Positions 53,095-60,834 of a stretch of DNA of 64,000 nucleotides are shown here, one piece after another. A model generated the notes under the pieces. It searched no databases. It was not told where the DNA came from and saw nothing but the letters and a program-made list of their open reading frames with translations. The translations under genes were made by a program, and so were the position numbers. This DNA is from Verrucomicrobiales bacterium (GTDB lineage Bacteria > Verrucomicrobiota > Verrucomicrobiia > Limisphaerales > J093), in assembly GCA_024233215.1 (NCBI GenBank), contig JACKPW010000008.1, forward strand, positions 186,001-250,000. The letters are read 5' to 3'. The first letter of the stretch is position 1. Every line of letters begins with the position of its first letter.

Positions 53095-53682
53095 CTACAG
53101 TCCGAACAGCCAGGGCAGGGTTTCGGCCAGGCCGGGATGGACGACGCCCGGATTGTCGAGCGGTTGCACGAGGACCAGCAGGGGTTCCTCACCCGAGCGA
53201 CCGAAAGTCAGACGCCGGAGGGTGGTCTGGGTCCAGCAACGCAACGCGCTGGCGTGGCGGACCCGGCCGTCAGTGAACCAGAAGGCCGCCTCCTGATGTT
53301 CGTCGCCCTGGGTCAGGCTCAACCACGCCGCCTCGCCCCCCGGCAGCGGCGCCGCCTGGCGCGCCGCAATCCGCCATCCCGCGCCCCGGAAGCAGTAGGT
53401 TGGATCATGCACCGCGTGCCGGTTGCGTGATCCGTCCACGACCGTCACCACAAACTGCCCCGCACCGGACGCATAGAGCCGCTTCACCACGTCCGCGGCC
53501 CCGAACGCCTCGCGTTCGATGTCGCTCATCTCAAGTTCACGGCTGGAATACCCGACACCCTCCGTGGGCAAACGGCCGAGCCGTAGCGTGGCGGTCGGCA
53601 GTTGGTGGCGGTCCCAGACAACGGCCAGGATGGCGACAAGGACCAGGGCGGCGAGAAGGAGTTGACGTTTGCGCGGGCTCAT
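53095..53682 (-). CDS. EpsI-like exosortase-associated protein
   Basis: This 195-residue protein has one N-terminal membrane helix (about 7-22, QLLLAALVLVAILAVVW) and a periplasmic domain of the EpsI/DUF3485 type. The domain has VGYSSRELEMSDIEREAFGA, then RHAVHDPTYCFRGAGWRI, the counterpart of the Cys-containing C-x-P/G-x-G-W motif of EpsI. It is the last gene of the exosortase operon and overlaps the previous gene by 4 bp. EpsI proteins usually accompany or are fused to exosortases; their exact role in sorting is not settled. Confidence 0.78.
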   Translation of the reverse strand: MSPRKRQLLLAALVLVAILAVVWDRHQLPTATLRLGRLPTEGVGYSSRELEMSDIEREAFGAADVVKRLYASGAGQFVVTVVDGSRNRHAVHDPTYCFRGAGWRIAARQAAPLPGGEAAWLSLTQGDEHQEAAFWFTDGRVRHASALRCWTQTTLRRLTFGRSGEEPLLVLVQPLDNPGVVHPGLAETLPWLFGL

Positions 53683-54170
53683 GATTCGGCAGGCGAAGGG
53701 GCCATCGGAACGTGGAGAGGGGAGGATCGGCAGGCCGGAACCGACATCGCGACCGCGAGCAGGACGCGGATGGGAAGCACCCAGACCGCGGTGAGGCCGG
53801 CCAGCATCCAGCCCAGCACGGGCATCCAGGAAATGGCTCCGGCCAGCCACCACCAAGTGCGCCAACCGGGAGGCATCCAGGCCGCCAGGGCAACCGCCAA
53901 CCCGGCGTAGCCGGCCGCATTCAGTTCGGTCAGGCGGCTCAACAGGGCACCTCCCAGGCCGGCGACCAGGAAGACGCCGCGCACCGCCCCGGCGGTGCGT
54001 GGGTGACGCCACCGATGCCACACCAACGGCACAAGCCAGAGCGTCAGAGCCACCCAGCCGCCCTGGTCCATGGGCGAAACCAGCCAGGCGTTGGGCAGGT
54101 TTCGGGCCGCCCAGACGCAGAATGCCAGCGTCCCCCATTCCACGAGAGGCAATGACCAGAAGCCCTTCAT
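53679..54170 (-). CDS. small membrane protein of the exosortase operon
   Basis: This 163-residue protein has about four hydrophobic helices: LPLVEWGTLAFCVWAARNL, GGWVALTLWLVPLVW, AVRGVFLVAGLGGALL, and then WWWLAGAISWMPVLGWMLAG running into LTAVWVLPIRVLLAV. The start at 54168-54170 overlaps the exosortase stop by 4 bp. I do not recognise a family. Its place between the exosortase and the EpsI-like gene suggests an accessory membrane subunit of the sorting machinery, which is inference. Confidence 0.7.
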   Translation of the reverse strand: MKGFWSLPLVEWGTLAFCVWAARNLPNAWLVSPMDQGGWVALTLWLVPLVWHRWRHPRTAGAVRGVFLVAGLGGALLSRLTELNAAGYAGLAVALAAWMPPGWRTWWWLAGAISWMPVLGWMLAGLTAVWVLPIRVLLAVAMSVPACRSSPLHVPMAPSPAES

Positions 54171-55078
54171 GACATCGCGACAGCCTCCCTTCCACCCCCG
54201 CCGGCCGATTCCCCGGGGCGCAGGCGCTGAAGCCACTTGAGGATTTGCAGCGTCAGCCCGAACATCACCATCAACACCAGCCAGCCGCCCACCGAATGGT
54301 ACCACCCGGAAGCCAGTTCCGGTCCCAGCAAGACCGCCACTCCCGTCAGCACGAGCACGCGGAGGGTATTCGACACCCAGGCGAGTGCAACCAGCAGGGG
54401 CGCCAACCACCGCAGGGGCAGCCGCGCACCGGGCAGCAGAAAGGCGGCCAGCGCTCCGCCGATCAGCAGCGCCTGCAACACATTGAGCCCCGCACAGGAG
54501 GCGTCCACGGCCACGGAGGTGCCATCGATCAGCAGCAGGGTGCCACGTCGCTCCACCTCGCACCCGAGGACCCCAAACACGCCCTGGGTCAGGGTCGCGG
54601 CACTGAGGCGGAACCACCACCCCACCTGCACGGCGTCGAGCGTCACCCACGGAAATGCCAGGAATGGCAGCAACAGCAACGGACGGCGCCGCACCCAGTC
54701 GCCGGCGGAAACGCGGGATCGCAACCAAGCCGAAAGCGTGGCGGTCCAGGCCAGGGTCAGAAGCAGGGTGAGGTTGAGCAGGAATCCCAAGAGCCAGCAG
54801 CCTGCCGCCAGCCAGACCAGCGGAACCAGGACGGGAGCGGCCAGGCCGCAGCGTCGCCAGGGTCGGCCCAACCAGCCGAACAACGGCAGCGCCGCCAGGG
54901 CGGGAAGCGTTGCCGCCGCCGAGTCCATCCAGGTCCGGTCCCGCAACCAGATCCAGACGGCGGTGCCGGCCAGGCCAAGCAGCCAGCCCAGATCACCATC
55001 CAGCCGGTTGAAGCTCCAACGCTGCGGAGCCTGGCCGGCGTCGGGCGAGGCCGGCTGGGGGACGGAAGTCGTGGTCAT
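54167..55078 (-). CDS. exosortase (cysteine transpeptidase)
   Basis: This 303-residue, eight-helix membrane enzyme has the exosortase triad: C195 in VDASCAGLNVLQALL, R240 in VSNTLRVLVLTGVA, and H261 in GWYHSVGGWLVL. Exosortases cleave or transfer proteins with C-terminal PEP-CTERM-like signals after export. The likely substrates are the two DUF4114 proteins just upstream, whose tails have an SEP motif, a membrane span and an Arg cluster. It overlaps the TPR gene and the small membrane gene by 4 bp each. I cannot assign it to a named Xrt subclass. Confidence 0.92.
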   Translation of the reverse strand: MTTTSVPQPASPDAGQAPQRWSFNRLDGDLGWLLGLAGTAVWIWLRDRTWMDSAAATLPALAALPLFGWLGRPWRRCGLAAPVLVPLVWLAAGCWLLGFLLNLTLLLTLAWTATLSAWLRSRVSAGDWVRRRPLLLLPFLAFPWVTLDAVQVGWWFRLSAATLTQGVFGVLGCEVERRGTLLLIDGTSVAVDASCAGLNVLQALLIGGALAAFLLPGARLPLRWLAPLLVALAWVSNTLRVLVLTGVAVLLGPELASGWYHSVGGWLVLMVMFGLTLQILKWLQRLRPGESAGGGGREAVAMS

Positions 55079-57060
55079 GGCGCGGTCCCGGCCTCCGCCT
55101 GGCGAATGGTCTCAAGATCGGACCGAAGCTGGATCGAGTCCGGGACATCGACGAGCAAATCCTCGATCAGTTGCCGGGCGCTGGCCCAGTCCGCTTGCGC
55201 AAAGGCCTCCCGGGCACGGAACATCCGGCCCTCGATCGAGTCGGTCGCCAGTTCCGTATAGAGGGTGCGCGCGGTGTTGGTGTCCTGGTTCAGCAGGGCG
55301 ACGCGCGCCGCGAGTTCGCGCCCCGGCACGCTGGCGGCAAAGGCAGGGTTGGCGTCCAGCACGGCGGCGGCCCGGGCGGGTTGAGACTGATCGACAGCCA
55401 ACGTTCCCAACAGCCAGGCCGCATGGATCCCGGCGGTGAATTCCCCGGCGGCCAGCGGTTCAAGCAACGCCACCGCCTCCTCCAACCGCCCCAGCGCGAG
55501 CAGCAGTTCCCCCTGAAGCAAGGTCAGCTCGGGGGACCGCACGCTGCCGGCCGGGCGCGCCTGCAGGAAGGCCAGGGCGGGCTCCGGCCCTTCGCTGTAG
55601 CGGAGCGCCTGGGCCCAGGTGTAGGCATCGGCCGGCTCGAACTCACCCGGGTGAACCGGGTCGGGCACCAGATGCAACCCCGCCCGCAACCAACCCGCGG
55701 CAACCCACGTCAACGCCACCGCCTGCGGACGATCCCAGAACGTCCGTGCCCTTGGCGCGCCCTCCGTGGCCGGGGTCTCGGCCGCCGCAGCAGACTCCAA
55801 CCGGGCAAAGAAGGAATGGAGATTGGTCAGGCTCCGGTCGGCCGGGAAGGGGGGCAAACCCACCGGGTTGAGCGTGTCAAGTTGACGCAGAGCCAGGAGC
55901 CGCAGCAAAGCCCGTTCGAGTTCCGGTGCCCAGGAATGGAGGGTAAACGGGTGGTGCCGGAGCAGGTCGAGAGCCTCGGGAAACTCCTGCCGGCGCAAGG
56001 CCTCCAGCAGGCGCAGCCAGAAGACCTCCTGCCGGGAACGAAGCAACCGGTCCGTCACTCCCGGGAACATCGCGACTTCGTCGTCCCAAAACCGGTCCGC
56101 CGGCAGTGCGAGAATCCGGTGCACCAGCGGCGCAAGCGTTCCGGCAAGGTCGTCCAAGTCGGGGACGGACGTGTCCCCCGCAGTCACCCGTCGCCAGAAG
56201 GCCCACTTGAGCGCGATGAAATCCACCGGGTTGTTGGTGAGGGACTGAGCCCAGACCTCGACGGCGGCGGCATGGTTGCCGCGGCGCCGGTAGAACTCGG
56301 CGAGTTGATCCGCCAGCCAGGGGGTGGTGGGATCCGCCAGCCAGGCAGCCACATACTCCACCCGCGCCCGCTGTGGCTTGCGGATTCCCTCGAGAATCTG
56401 GGCCCGGAACAGCCGGACATCCGGCGAGCGCGGCGACAGATGATGGGCCTGGTCCAACAACTCCCAACTCGCGAGCAGATTGGTTGGCGCCGTCAGGAGG
56501 GCGAGGCGCGTGAGCCGGGGCACGTCGTTCGCCCCGGCAAAATTCGTGGCAGACAGCGCGGCGCAGGCCTCGTCCCGATGCCCCGCAAGCAGCCAGCGGT
56601 CCACCTGCAGGGCAAACCAACGGTGGGCGTTGGTGGTGCGGTCCCGCCAGGCGGTCGCAAGGTCGTCGAGGCGATCCGCCTGGCCGGTGTGCAAACCCGC
56701 GCGAGCCAGCAACAGGCAGGCTTCCTCGTGGTCCTGAAAAACCGCCGGAACCCGCTGCTGCAGGGCATCGAGCCGCGAGAGTCCGCCGGCCACGGTGGCC
56801 GCCTCGATTTCCACGTCAAGCCAGCGACGGATCCGCCACGGGGCCTCCCGGCGGCCCGGCACGCGACGGTCAATCAAGTCCAGCGCCGCCCCCGAACGGC
56901 CCGCCAGAAGTTCGGCGCTGACCTGCTGGAAAAGCCGGTCGTCCGCCCGCCCTGCTCGATGCTCCATCCAACGCAGGATACCCCACCCACCCGCCGCCAC
57001 GAGGATTACCAGGACGGCCAGGCCCAGGAGCGTTCGGCGAAGGATGGCGGGAGAACTCAT
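55075..57060 (-). CDS. TPR-repeat protein of the exosortase operon
   Basis: This 661-residue protein has an N-terminal membrane helix (about 11-29, GLAVLVILVAAGGWGILRW) followed by helical tetratricopeptide-like repeats through the whole length. Examples are VRLFRAQILEGIRKPQRARV, then LAEFYRRRGNHAAAVEVWAQ and LLLALGRLEEAVALLEPLAA. It starts at 57060, 16 bp after the first DUF4114 gene, and overlaps the exosortase by 4 bp. A periplasmic scaffold that gathers exported substrates is a reasonable guess, since TPR proteins accompany exosortases in PEP-CTERM loci. Confidence 0.85.
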   Translation of the reverse strand: MSSPAILRRTLLGLAVLVILVAAGGWGILRWMEHRAGRADDRLFQQVSAELLAGRSGAALDLIDRRVPGRREAPWRIRRWLDVEIEAATVAGGLSRLDALQQRVPAVFQDHEEACLLLARAGLHTGQADRLDDLATAWRDRTTNAHRWFALQVDRWLLAGHRDEACAALSATNFAGANDVPRLTRLALLTAPTNLLASWELLDQAHHLSPRSPDVRLFRAQILEGIRKPQRARVEYVAAWLADPTTPWLADQLAEFYRRRGNHAAAVEVWAQSLTNNPVDFIALKWAFWRRVTAGDTSVPDLDDLAGTLAPLVHRILALPADRFWDDEVAMFPGVTDRLLRSRQEVFWLRLLEALRRQEFPEALDLLRHHPFTLHSWAPELERALLRLLALRQLDTLNPVGLPPFPADRSLTNLHSFFARLESAAAAETPATEGAPRARTFWDRPQAVALTWVAAGWLRAGLHLVPDPVHPGEFEPADAYTWAQALRYSEGPEPALAFLQARPAGSVRSPELTLLQGELLLALGRLEEAVALLEPLAAGEFTAGIHAAWLLGTLAVDQSQPARAAAVLDANPAFAASVPGRELAARVALLNQDTNTARTLYTELATDSIEGRMFRAREAFAQADWASARQLIEDLLVDVPDSIQLRSDLETIRQAEAGTAP

Positions 57061-57076
57061 GAGCGAAAATGCGGGT

Positions 57077-57946
57077 TCAGGCGGGCCGGCCCTGGACCGG
57101 TCCCGGCCGGCGACGCGACCAGACGAAGGCCCCAAATCCGCCCAGGATGAAGAGGAAAGCCGGCTCGGAATTCGCGGTGAGGGCCTTGATGTTGGCAGCC
57201 CCGATGTCCACGGCAAACAACAGGTCGTTGTAGTCCTTGTCCCCACCGCCGTAGAGATCCTCAAAGCCGATGATCAGGTAGGGCGAATCCGGAATGGCAT
57301 AGGAGAAAGCCACGACGTGATTGATCCCGTCGGGGTTCAGGGAGGTCTCCGTGGAATAGACGTTGCTTCCTCCGCTCGCGCCGTTGGCGATCAGGAAGAA
57401 GTCCAACAGCGTGCCGGCATCCAAGGTGCCGAGGTCCACAAAGTCGCCAGGCAGCAACGGCGCGGAGGTCGTGCGCAACGGCGTCGAGGCAGGGTCATAG
57501 GTGGACACCGAGCTGGAGGCGTCGGGGAAGATGAGCGCGGCCGTGTCACTGGTGACGCTGCCGCTGCCGTCGGTCGTGAATCCGAGAGTGTTGTGGTAAC
57601 CGGCGCCCTCCCCAATGAAATAGACCCGCACGTCTGAAGCCGTCTGAAGTTCCAGCCTGGTGGGATCCAGCAACATTGCCGAGGCATCCACACTCTGGCT
57701 TTCGCTGAGCTGGGTGTTGAGAAAGTCCGTGACCGCGGGAAGCACGTTTTGTTGGAAGGACGCCGAAGCGTCGTCGGAGCCGGCGAGGTTCACGGGCGCC
57801 ACCAAGTCCAGTCCGAACGGGGTGGATTGGGCGGCCATATGAGGAACCAGCCAGGAGGGTACGGAGGGAAGGAAACCGGCAAGGGTCAGCATGACAGCCG
57901 GGATCAGCGTTCTTGAGCGATACCAGGTGGAACCAGTCGTGTTCAT
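57077..57946 (-). CDS. DUF4114 protein with SEP-CTERM sorting signal, copy 1
   Basis: This 289-residue exported protein has a signal peptide at about 13-38. A DUF4114 domain at about 165-250 has VDLGTLDAGTLLDFFLIANG, then SPYLIIGFEDLYGGGDKDYN and DLLFAVDIG, the last being a likely calcium-binding acidic loop. The C-terminal sorting signal is ANSEPAFLFILGGFGAFVW followed by SRRR. SEP stands where exosortase substrates usually have PEP. It is about 70 percent identical by eye to the next gene and probably heads the exosortase operon. The start follows a -24/-12-like element. Confidence 0.9.
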   Translation of the reverse strand: MNTTGSTWYRSRTLIPAVMLTLAGFLPSVPSWLVPHMAAQSTPFGLDLVAPVNLAGSDDASASFQQNVLPAVTDFLNTQLSESQSVDASAMLLDPTRLELQTASDVRVYFIGEGAGYHNTLGFTTDGSGSVTSDTAALIFPDASSSVSTYDPASTPLRTTSAPLLPGDFVDLGTLDAGTLLDFFLIANGASGGSNVYSTETSLNPDGINHVVAFSYAIPDSPYLIIGFEDLYGGGDKDYNDLLFAVDIGAANIKALTANSEPAFLFILGGFGAFVWSRRRPGPVQGRPA

Positions 57947-57960
57947 TCTAGAAGCCCTGG

Positions 57961-57976
57961 CGCAGGAACCATGCCA
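57961..57976 (-). promoter_or_regulatory. candidate sigma-54 promoter, DUF4114 copy 1
   Basis: On the minus strand the sequence is TGGCATG-GTTC-CTGC, close to the sigma-54 -24/-12 consensus TGGCACG-N4-TTGC, with the invariant GG and GC 10 nt apart. It ends about 15 nt before the ATG, so the transcript would have almost no leader, which is a weakness. The equivalent site of copy 2 is at 59136-59151. Confidence 0.45.
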
Positions 57977-58064
57977 TCGTTTCGCAGCCAGTGAGAACGG
58001 GTCAGGAATACTCCGTCCTCCGAGGGAAATGCAAGCGCAGAACCAACGCTGGAAACCATTGCCA

Positions 58065-58101
58065 TGCCTCCGAAGGCACGGTGCACTGCAAATGCAGTGC
58101 A
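58065..58101. promoter_or_regulatory. palindromic candidate activator site, copy 1
   Basis: The sequence TGCACTGCA-AA-TGCAGTGCA at 58082-58101 is a perfect 9-bp inverted repeat. It is preceded by TGCCT-CCGA-AGGCA at 58065-58078. The core TGCAAATGCA is the reverse complement of the core TGCATTTGCA found upstream of copy 2. It lies about 120 bp upstream of the -24/-12-like element, a usual distance for a sigma-54 activator site. It is within the 311-bp gap between the paralogs, which holds no gene. Confidence 0.55.
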
Positions 58102-58257
58102 TCTGCGGTCCTGGGGCACTGCGCCAATCGACCGTGCCCTCGCCAGTTGGCAGACAGCTACAACGTGTTTGAAAGCGGTGCGCCCACAAAGCCGAACCGG
58201 CGGTGAGAACTCCCACCGCCGGTGCTCTGCCAACTCGTCTCCCTGCAAGCGGAGCGG

Positions 58258-59118
58258 TCAGCTCTGCGAAGCCGCCCGCCGGCGACGCCACCAGGCGGCG
58301 GCCCCGAACCCGCCCAGAATGAACGCAAAGCCCGGTTCGGAGTTCGCGGTGAGGGCCTTGATGTTGGCGACCCCGATGTCCACCGCGAACAGCAGGTCGT
58401 TGTAGTCCCCGTCCCCGCCGCCATACATGTCCTCGAAACCGATGATGAGATAGGGCGAGTCCGGCAGGACATAAGAGAAGGCGACCACGTGGTTGATTCC
58501 GTCCGGGTTCACCGAGGTCTCGGTGGAATAGACATCGTCGCCGCCCCGCGCCCCATCCGCGATCAGGAAGAAGTCGAGCAAGGTACCGGCATCCAGGGTG
58601 CCGAGGTCGACGAAGTCACCGGGCGCCAGAGGGGCGTTACCGGTGCGTTTGACGAAGTCCGTGAGGTCGAAGGTGGACACCGAGGTGGAGGCATCGGGGA
58701 AGATCACGGAGGCGGTCCCGCTGTCGAGGCTGCCGCTGCCATCCGTGGTGTAACCGAGGGTGTTGTGGTAGGAGGCACCTTCCCCTACGAAATAGACCCG
58801 GACATCCGAGGCATTCTTCAGTTCCAATTGGGAGGAATCGAGCAGCATCGTCGAGGGATCCACCTTTTGGTACTCGCTCAGTTGGGTGTTCAGGAAGGCG
58901 GTGAGGTCGGGCAGCACTTCCTTTTGAAAGGCGAGCGAGGCCTCGTCGGAACCGGCGTCCATGATCTCGCCCGCGGCGGTCAGCCCCAACCGGCCCTCGC
59001 CGGACATGTCGGTGGGAACCACCCAGGCGTTGGCCGGAGTTGAGAGTGCGGCCAGCGTGAGGGTGGCCGAGGCAATCAGTGCGCTTGTGCGGTTGTAGTT
59101 GCAGCCAGTGTCTTTCAT
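58258..59118 (-). CDS. DUF4114 protein with SEP-CTERM sorting signal, copy 2
   Basis: This 286-residue exported paralog of the previous gene has a signal peptide ending near residue 31 (STPANA-W). The DUF4114 domain at about 165-250 has LIADGARGGDDVYSTETSVN, then IGFEDMYGGGDGDYNDLLFA. The C-terminal signal is TANSEPGFAFILGGFGAAAW followed by WRRRR. The start at 59116-59118 is preceded by a good GGAGGTGA ribosome site, one of the few in the window. Spacing and domain order match copy 1 exactly, so this is a tandem duplication. Confidence 0.92.
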   Translation of the reverse strand: MKDTGCNYNRTSALIASATLTLAALSTPANAWVVPTDMSGEGRLGLTAAGEIMDAGSDEASLAFQKEVLPDLTAFLNTQLSEYQKVDPSTMLLDSSQLELKNASDVRVYFVGEGASYHNTLGYTTDGSGSLDSGTASVIFPDASTSVSTFDLTDFVKRTGNAPLAPGDFVDLGTLDAGTLLDFFLIADGARGGDDVYSTETSVNPDGINHVVAFSYVLPDSPYLIIGFEDMYGGGDGDYNDLLFAVDIGVANIKALTANSEPGFAFILGGFGAAAWWRRRRAASQS

Positions 59119-59135
59119 AGTCGAATCACCTCCAA

Positions 59136-59151
59136 TGCACGAAGCGTGCCA
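59136..59151 (-). promoter_or_regulatory. candidate sigma-54 promoter, DUF4114 copy 2
   Basis: On the minus strand the sequence is TGGCACG-CTTC-GTGC-A, which matches the sigma-54 consensus except for the first T of TTGC. The GG-GC spacing is correct. The GGAGGTGA ribosome site lies just downstream, so the start point would fall very near it and the leader would be unusually short. The motif also contains the inverted repeat GCACG/CGTGC and could instead be an operator. Confidence 0.5.
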
Positions 59152-59232
59152 ACGCCTCACAACCGGTGAAAACAGGGGATTGATACTATATTTCCGACGG
59201 TGAAGGCAAGCCTTGAGCCCCGGAGATTGCAT

Positions 59233-59266
59233 CGCGCATTGCATTTGCAATACCGAACGTTGCGCG
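59233..59266. promoter_or_regulatory. palindromic candidate activator site, copy 2
   Basis: The inner palindrome ATTGCA-TT-TGCAAT at 59238-59251 sits inside outer arms CGCGCA (59233-59238) and TGCGCG (59261-59266). The core TGCATTTGCA is the reverse complement of the core in the copy 1 site. It lies about 100 bp upstream of the copy 2 -24/-12-like element and just before the start of the divergent activator gene, so it could also mediate autoregulation. Confidence 0.5.
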
Positions 59267-59271
59267 CCATC

Positions 59272-60264
59272 ATGCGTTTCATGTTCCACGTCGTGCTGAT
59301 GCAATCCCGGGGCGTACCGGAACTGACCGCACGCCTCGGATGCGTTGCTCCCCGGGTGGCGAGCGTCTCTCCTTCGGAACGGATTCCGAATCTGGATCAA
59401 ACTTCCGCGGGCCATATCTATGTCGTGCCCGGGACGCTGCTGGACGAACCGGTGTGGGCGCGCACGCGGGTGGAGTTGAGTCAGGCGGGGAGGTTCTACG
59501 TCGTTGCGGGGAAGGGTTGCACCACGGAAGCCGTGATGCGCGCGGCCCGGGATGGGGCCTATGAGGTGCTGGACCTGAGCGATCCGGATGACCGTTGGCT
59601 GCGGGCACTGGAACGTACCGCGGAAGCCCAGCGCCTGTGGCTGCGGCTCTACGGCGGCACCCCGCTCGATGCGGCGGGAGTGATGATCGGCGACTCGCCC
59701 CCCATGCGGGAGTTGAGGCAGACTCTGGCACGGGTCGGGACCTTTGACGTGCGGGTACTGATCCTGGGGGAATCGGGCGTGGGAAAGGAGCTGGTGGCCC
59801 GGGCGGTGCATGGAGGCAGGGGGAACGGGGCAGTCGGATCGGCCGTTCGTGGCGTTGAACTGCGCGGCCATCCCGAAGGACCTGATCGAGGCGGAGCTGT
59901 TCGGGGCCGAGAAAGGCGCGTTCACGGGGGCTATAAAGAGCCGCCCCGGACTGGTGGAGCAGGCCGATCGCGGGACCTTGTTTCTCGACGAGATCGGCGA
60001 ACTGGACCTGGCCCTTCAGCCCAAGCTGCTGCGCTTTCTGGAAACGCGGACCGCCCGCCGCGTGGGCGGGACGAAGGACTACCGGGTGGAAACGCGGGTG
60101 GTGGCGGCAACGAATCGCGACCTGCTGGCATCCGCGACGGAGGGAGGATTCCGCAGCGACCTCTACTACCGCCTGGCGGAGATGATTGTGCCCGTGCCGC
60201 CCCTTCGGGAACGAACCTCGGACATCCCGCTGCTGGTCCGGCGATTCCTCGGGTTGGCGAATGA
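59272..60264 (+). CDS. sigma-54 activator, N-terminal part (frameshifted)
   Basis: From the ATG at 59272 the first 180 codons encode a receiver-like domain without an obvious phospho-acceptor pattern (IYVVPGTLLDEPVWARTRVE, then MRAARDGAYEVLDLSDPDDR). The start of the AAA+ domain follows, with Walker A LILGESGVGKELVARAVH. After H at about 59812 the frame turns into unrelated Gly/Arg-rich sequence to the stop at 60264, while the AAA+ domain continues in the +1 frame. It is divergent from the DUF4114/exosortase genes. A second in-frame ATG at 59281 is also possible. The true product depends on whether the shift is real. Confidence 0.7.
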   Translation: MRFMFHVVLMQSRGVPELTARLGCVAPRVASVSPSERIPNLDQTSAGHIYVVPGTLLDEPVWARTRVELSQAGRFYVVAGKGCTTEAVMRAARDGAYEVLDLSDPDDRWLRALERTAEAQRLWLRLYGGTPLDAAGVMIGDSPPMRELRQTLARVGTFDVRVLILGESGVGKELVARAVHGGRGNGAVGSAVRGVELRGHPEGPDRGGAVRGRERRVHGGYKEPPRTGGAGRSRDLVSRRDRRTGPGPSAQAAALSGNADRPPRGRDEGLPGGNAGGGGNESRPAGIRDGGRIPQRPLLPPGGDDCARAAPSGTNLGHPAAGPAIPRVGE

Positions 60265-60646
60265 ACGCTTCGGCAAGAACGTCGAGGGGGTGGAACCGGG
60301 GCTGTTGCTCCAGTTCCAGAACTACGACTGGCCGGGGAACGTGCGGGAATTGAAGAGCGTGATCGACCGGTTGGTGTTGCTGTTCGACGGTCCGTTGTTG
60401 CGCCAGGGCTGCTGGGAGGCACCGCGCCCCCCTGCCCCGCCGATGACCGCCCCGCCCGCCCGGGCGAAGCCGCTCGAGTCCCCGCAGCCAGCCCCGGCGC
60501 CGCCGCGGCTCGCGGGCCGTTCCGAACGGGTGGCCCTCGCGCGGCAATTGCTCCAGGAAGGCACCCACTCGCAGAGCGAGATCGCCGCCCGGACCGGCGT
60601 GCATCCCACCACGCTCTTCCGCTGGCGCAAGGCGGGCAAGGTCTGA
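59810..60646 (+). CDS. sigma-54 activator, C-terminal part (after frameshift)
   Basis: This 278-codon frame continues the AAA+ domain: RPFVALNCAAIPKDLIEAEL, the sigma-54 contact loop GAEKGAFTGAIKSRPG, Walker B GTLFLDEIGELDLALQPKLL, and the sensor RSDLYYRLAEMIVPVPPLRE. NYDWPGNVRELKSVIDRLVL then leads to a Pro/Ala linker and a C-terminal helix-turn-helix (SQSEIAARTGVHPTTLFRWR). The HTH is not Fis-like. Removing one G from CATGGAGGCA (about 59811-59815) would join it to the N-terminal part as VARAVH-EAGGTGQ. As it stands it lacks Walker A and would not be functional alone. Confidence 0.75.
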   Translation: MEAGGTGQSDRPFVALNCAAIPKDLIEAELFGAEKGAFTGAIKSRPGLVEQADRGTLFLDEIGELDLALQPKLLRFLETRTARRVGGTKDYRVETRVVAATNRDLLASATEGGFRSDLYYRLAEMIVPVPPLRERTSDIPLLVRRFLGLANERFGKNVEGVEPGLLLQFQNYDWPGNVRELKSVIDRLVLLFDGPLLRQGCWEAPRPPAPPMTAPPARAKPLESPQPAPAPPRLAGRSERVALARQLLQEGTHSQSEIAARTGVHPTTLFRWRKAGKV

Positions 60647-60834
60647 CATCGCTTGATGAGCACGGGAATCGGACCGGGCAGCGCCGGGGAGCAACGGCCC
60701 GGCTACCGATTCGCCGGAGCCGATCCTCATGAAGGCCGGAGCGGTCGGGCCGAAGGGAGCCCTTGCCGGGCTCCCTTGGAACAGCCCTTCATCCCGCGCT
60801 TCTGGAGAGATCGCCTGCCCTGGTCCAAAGAACG

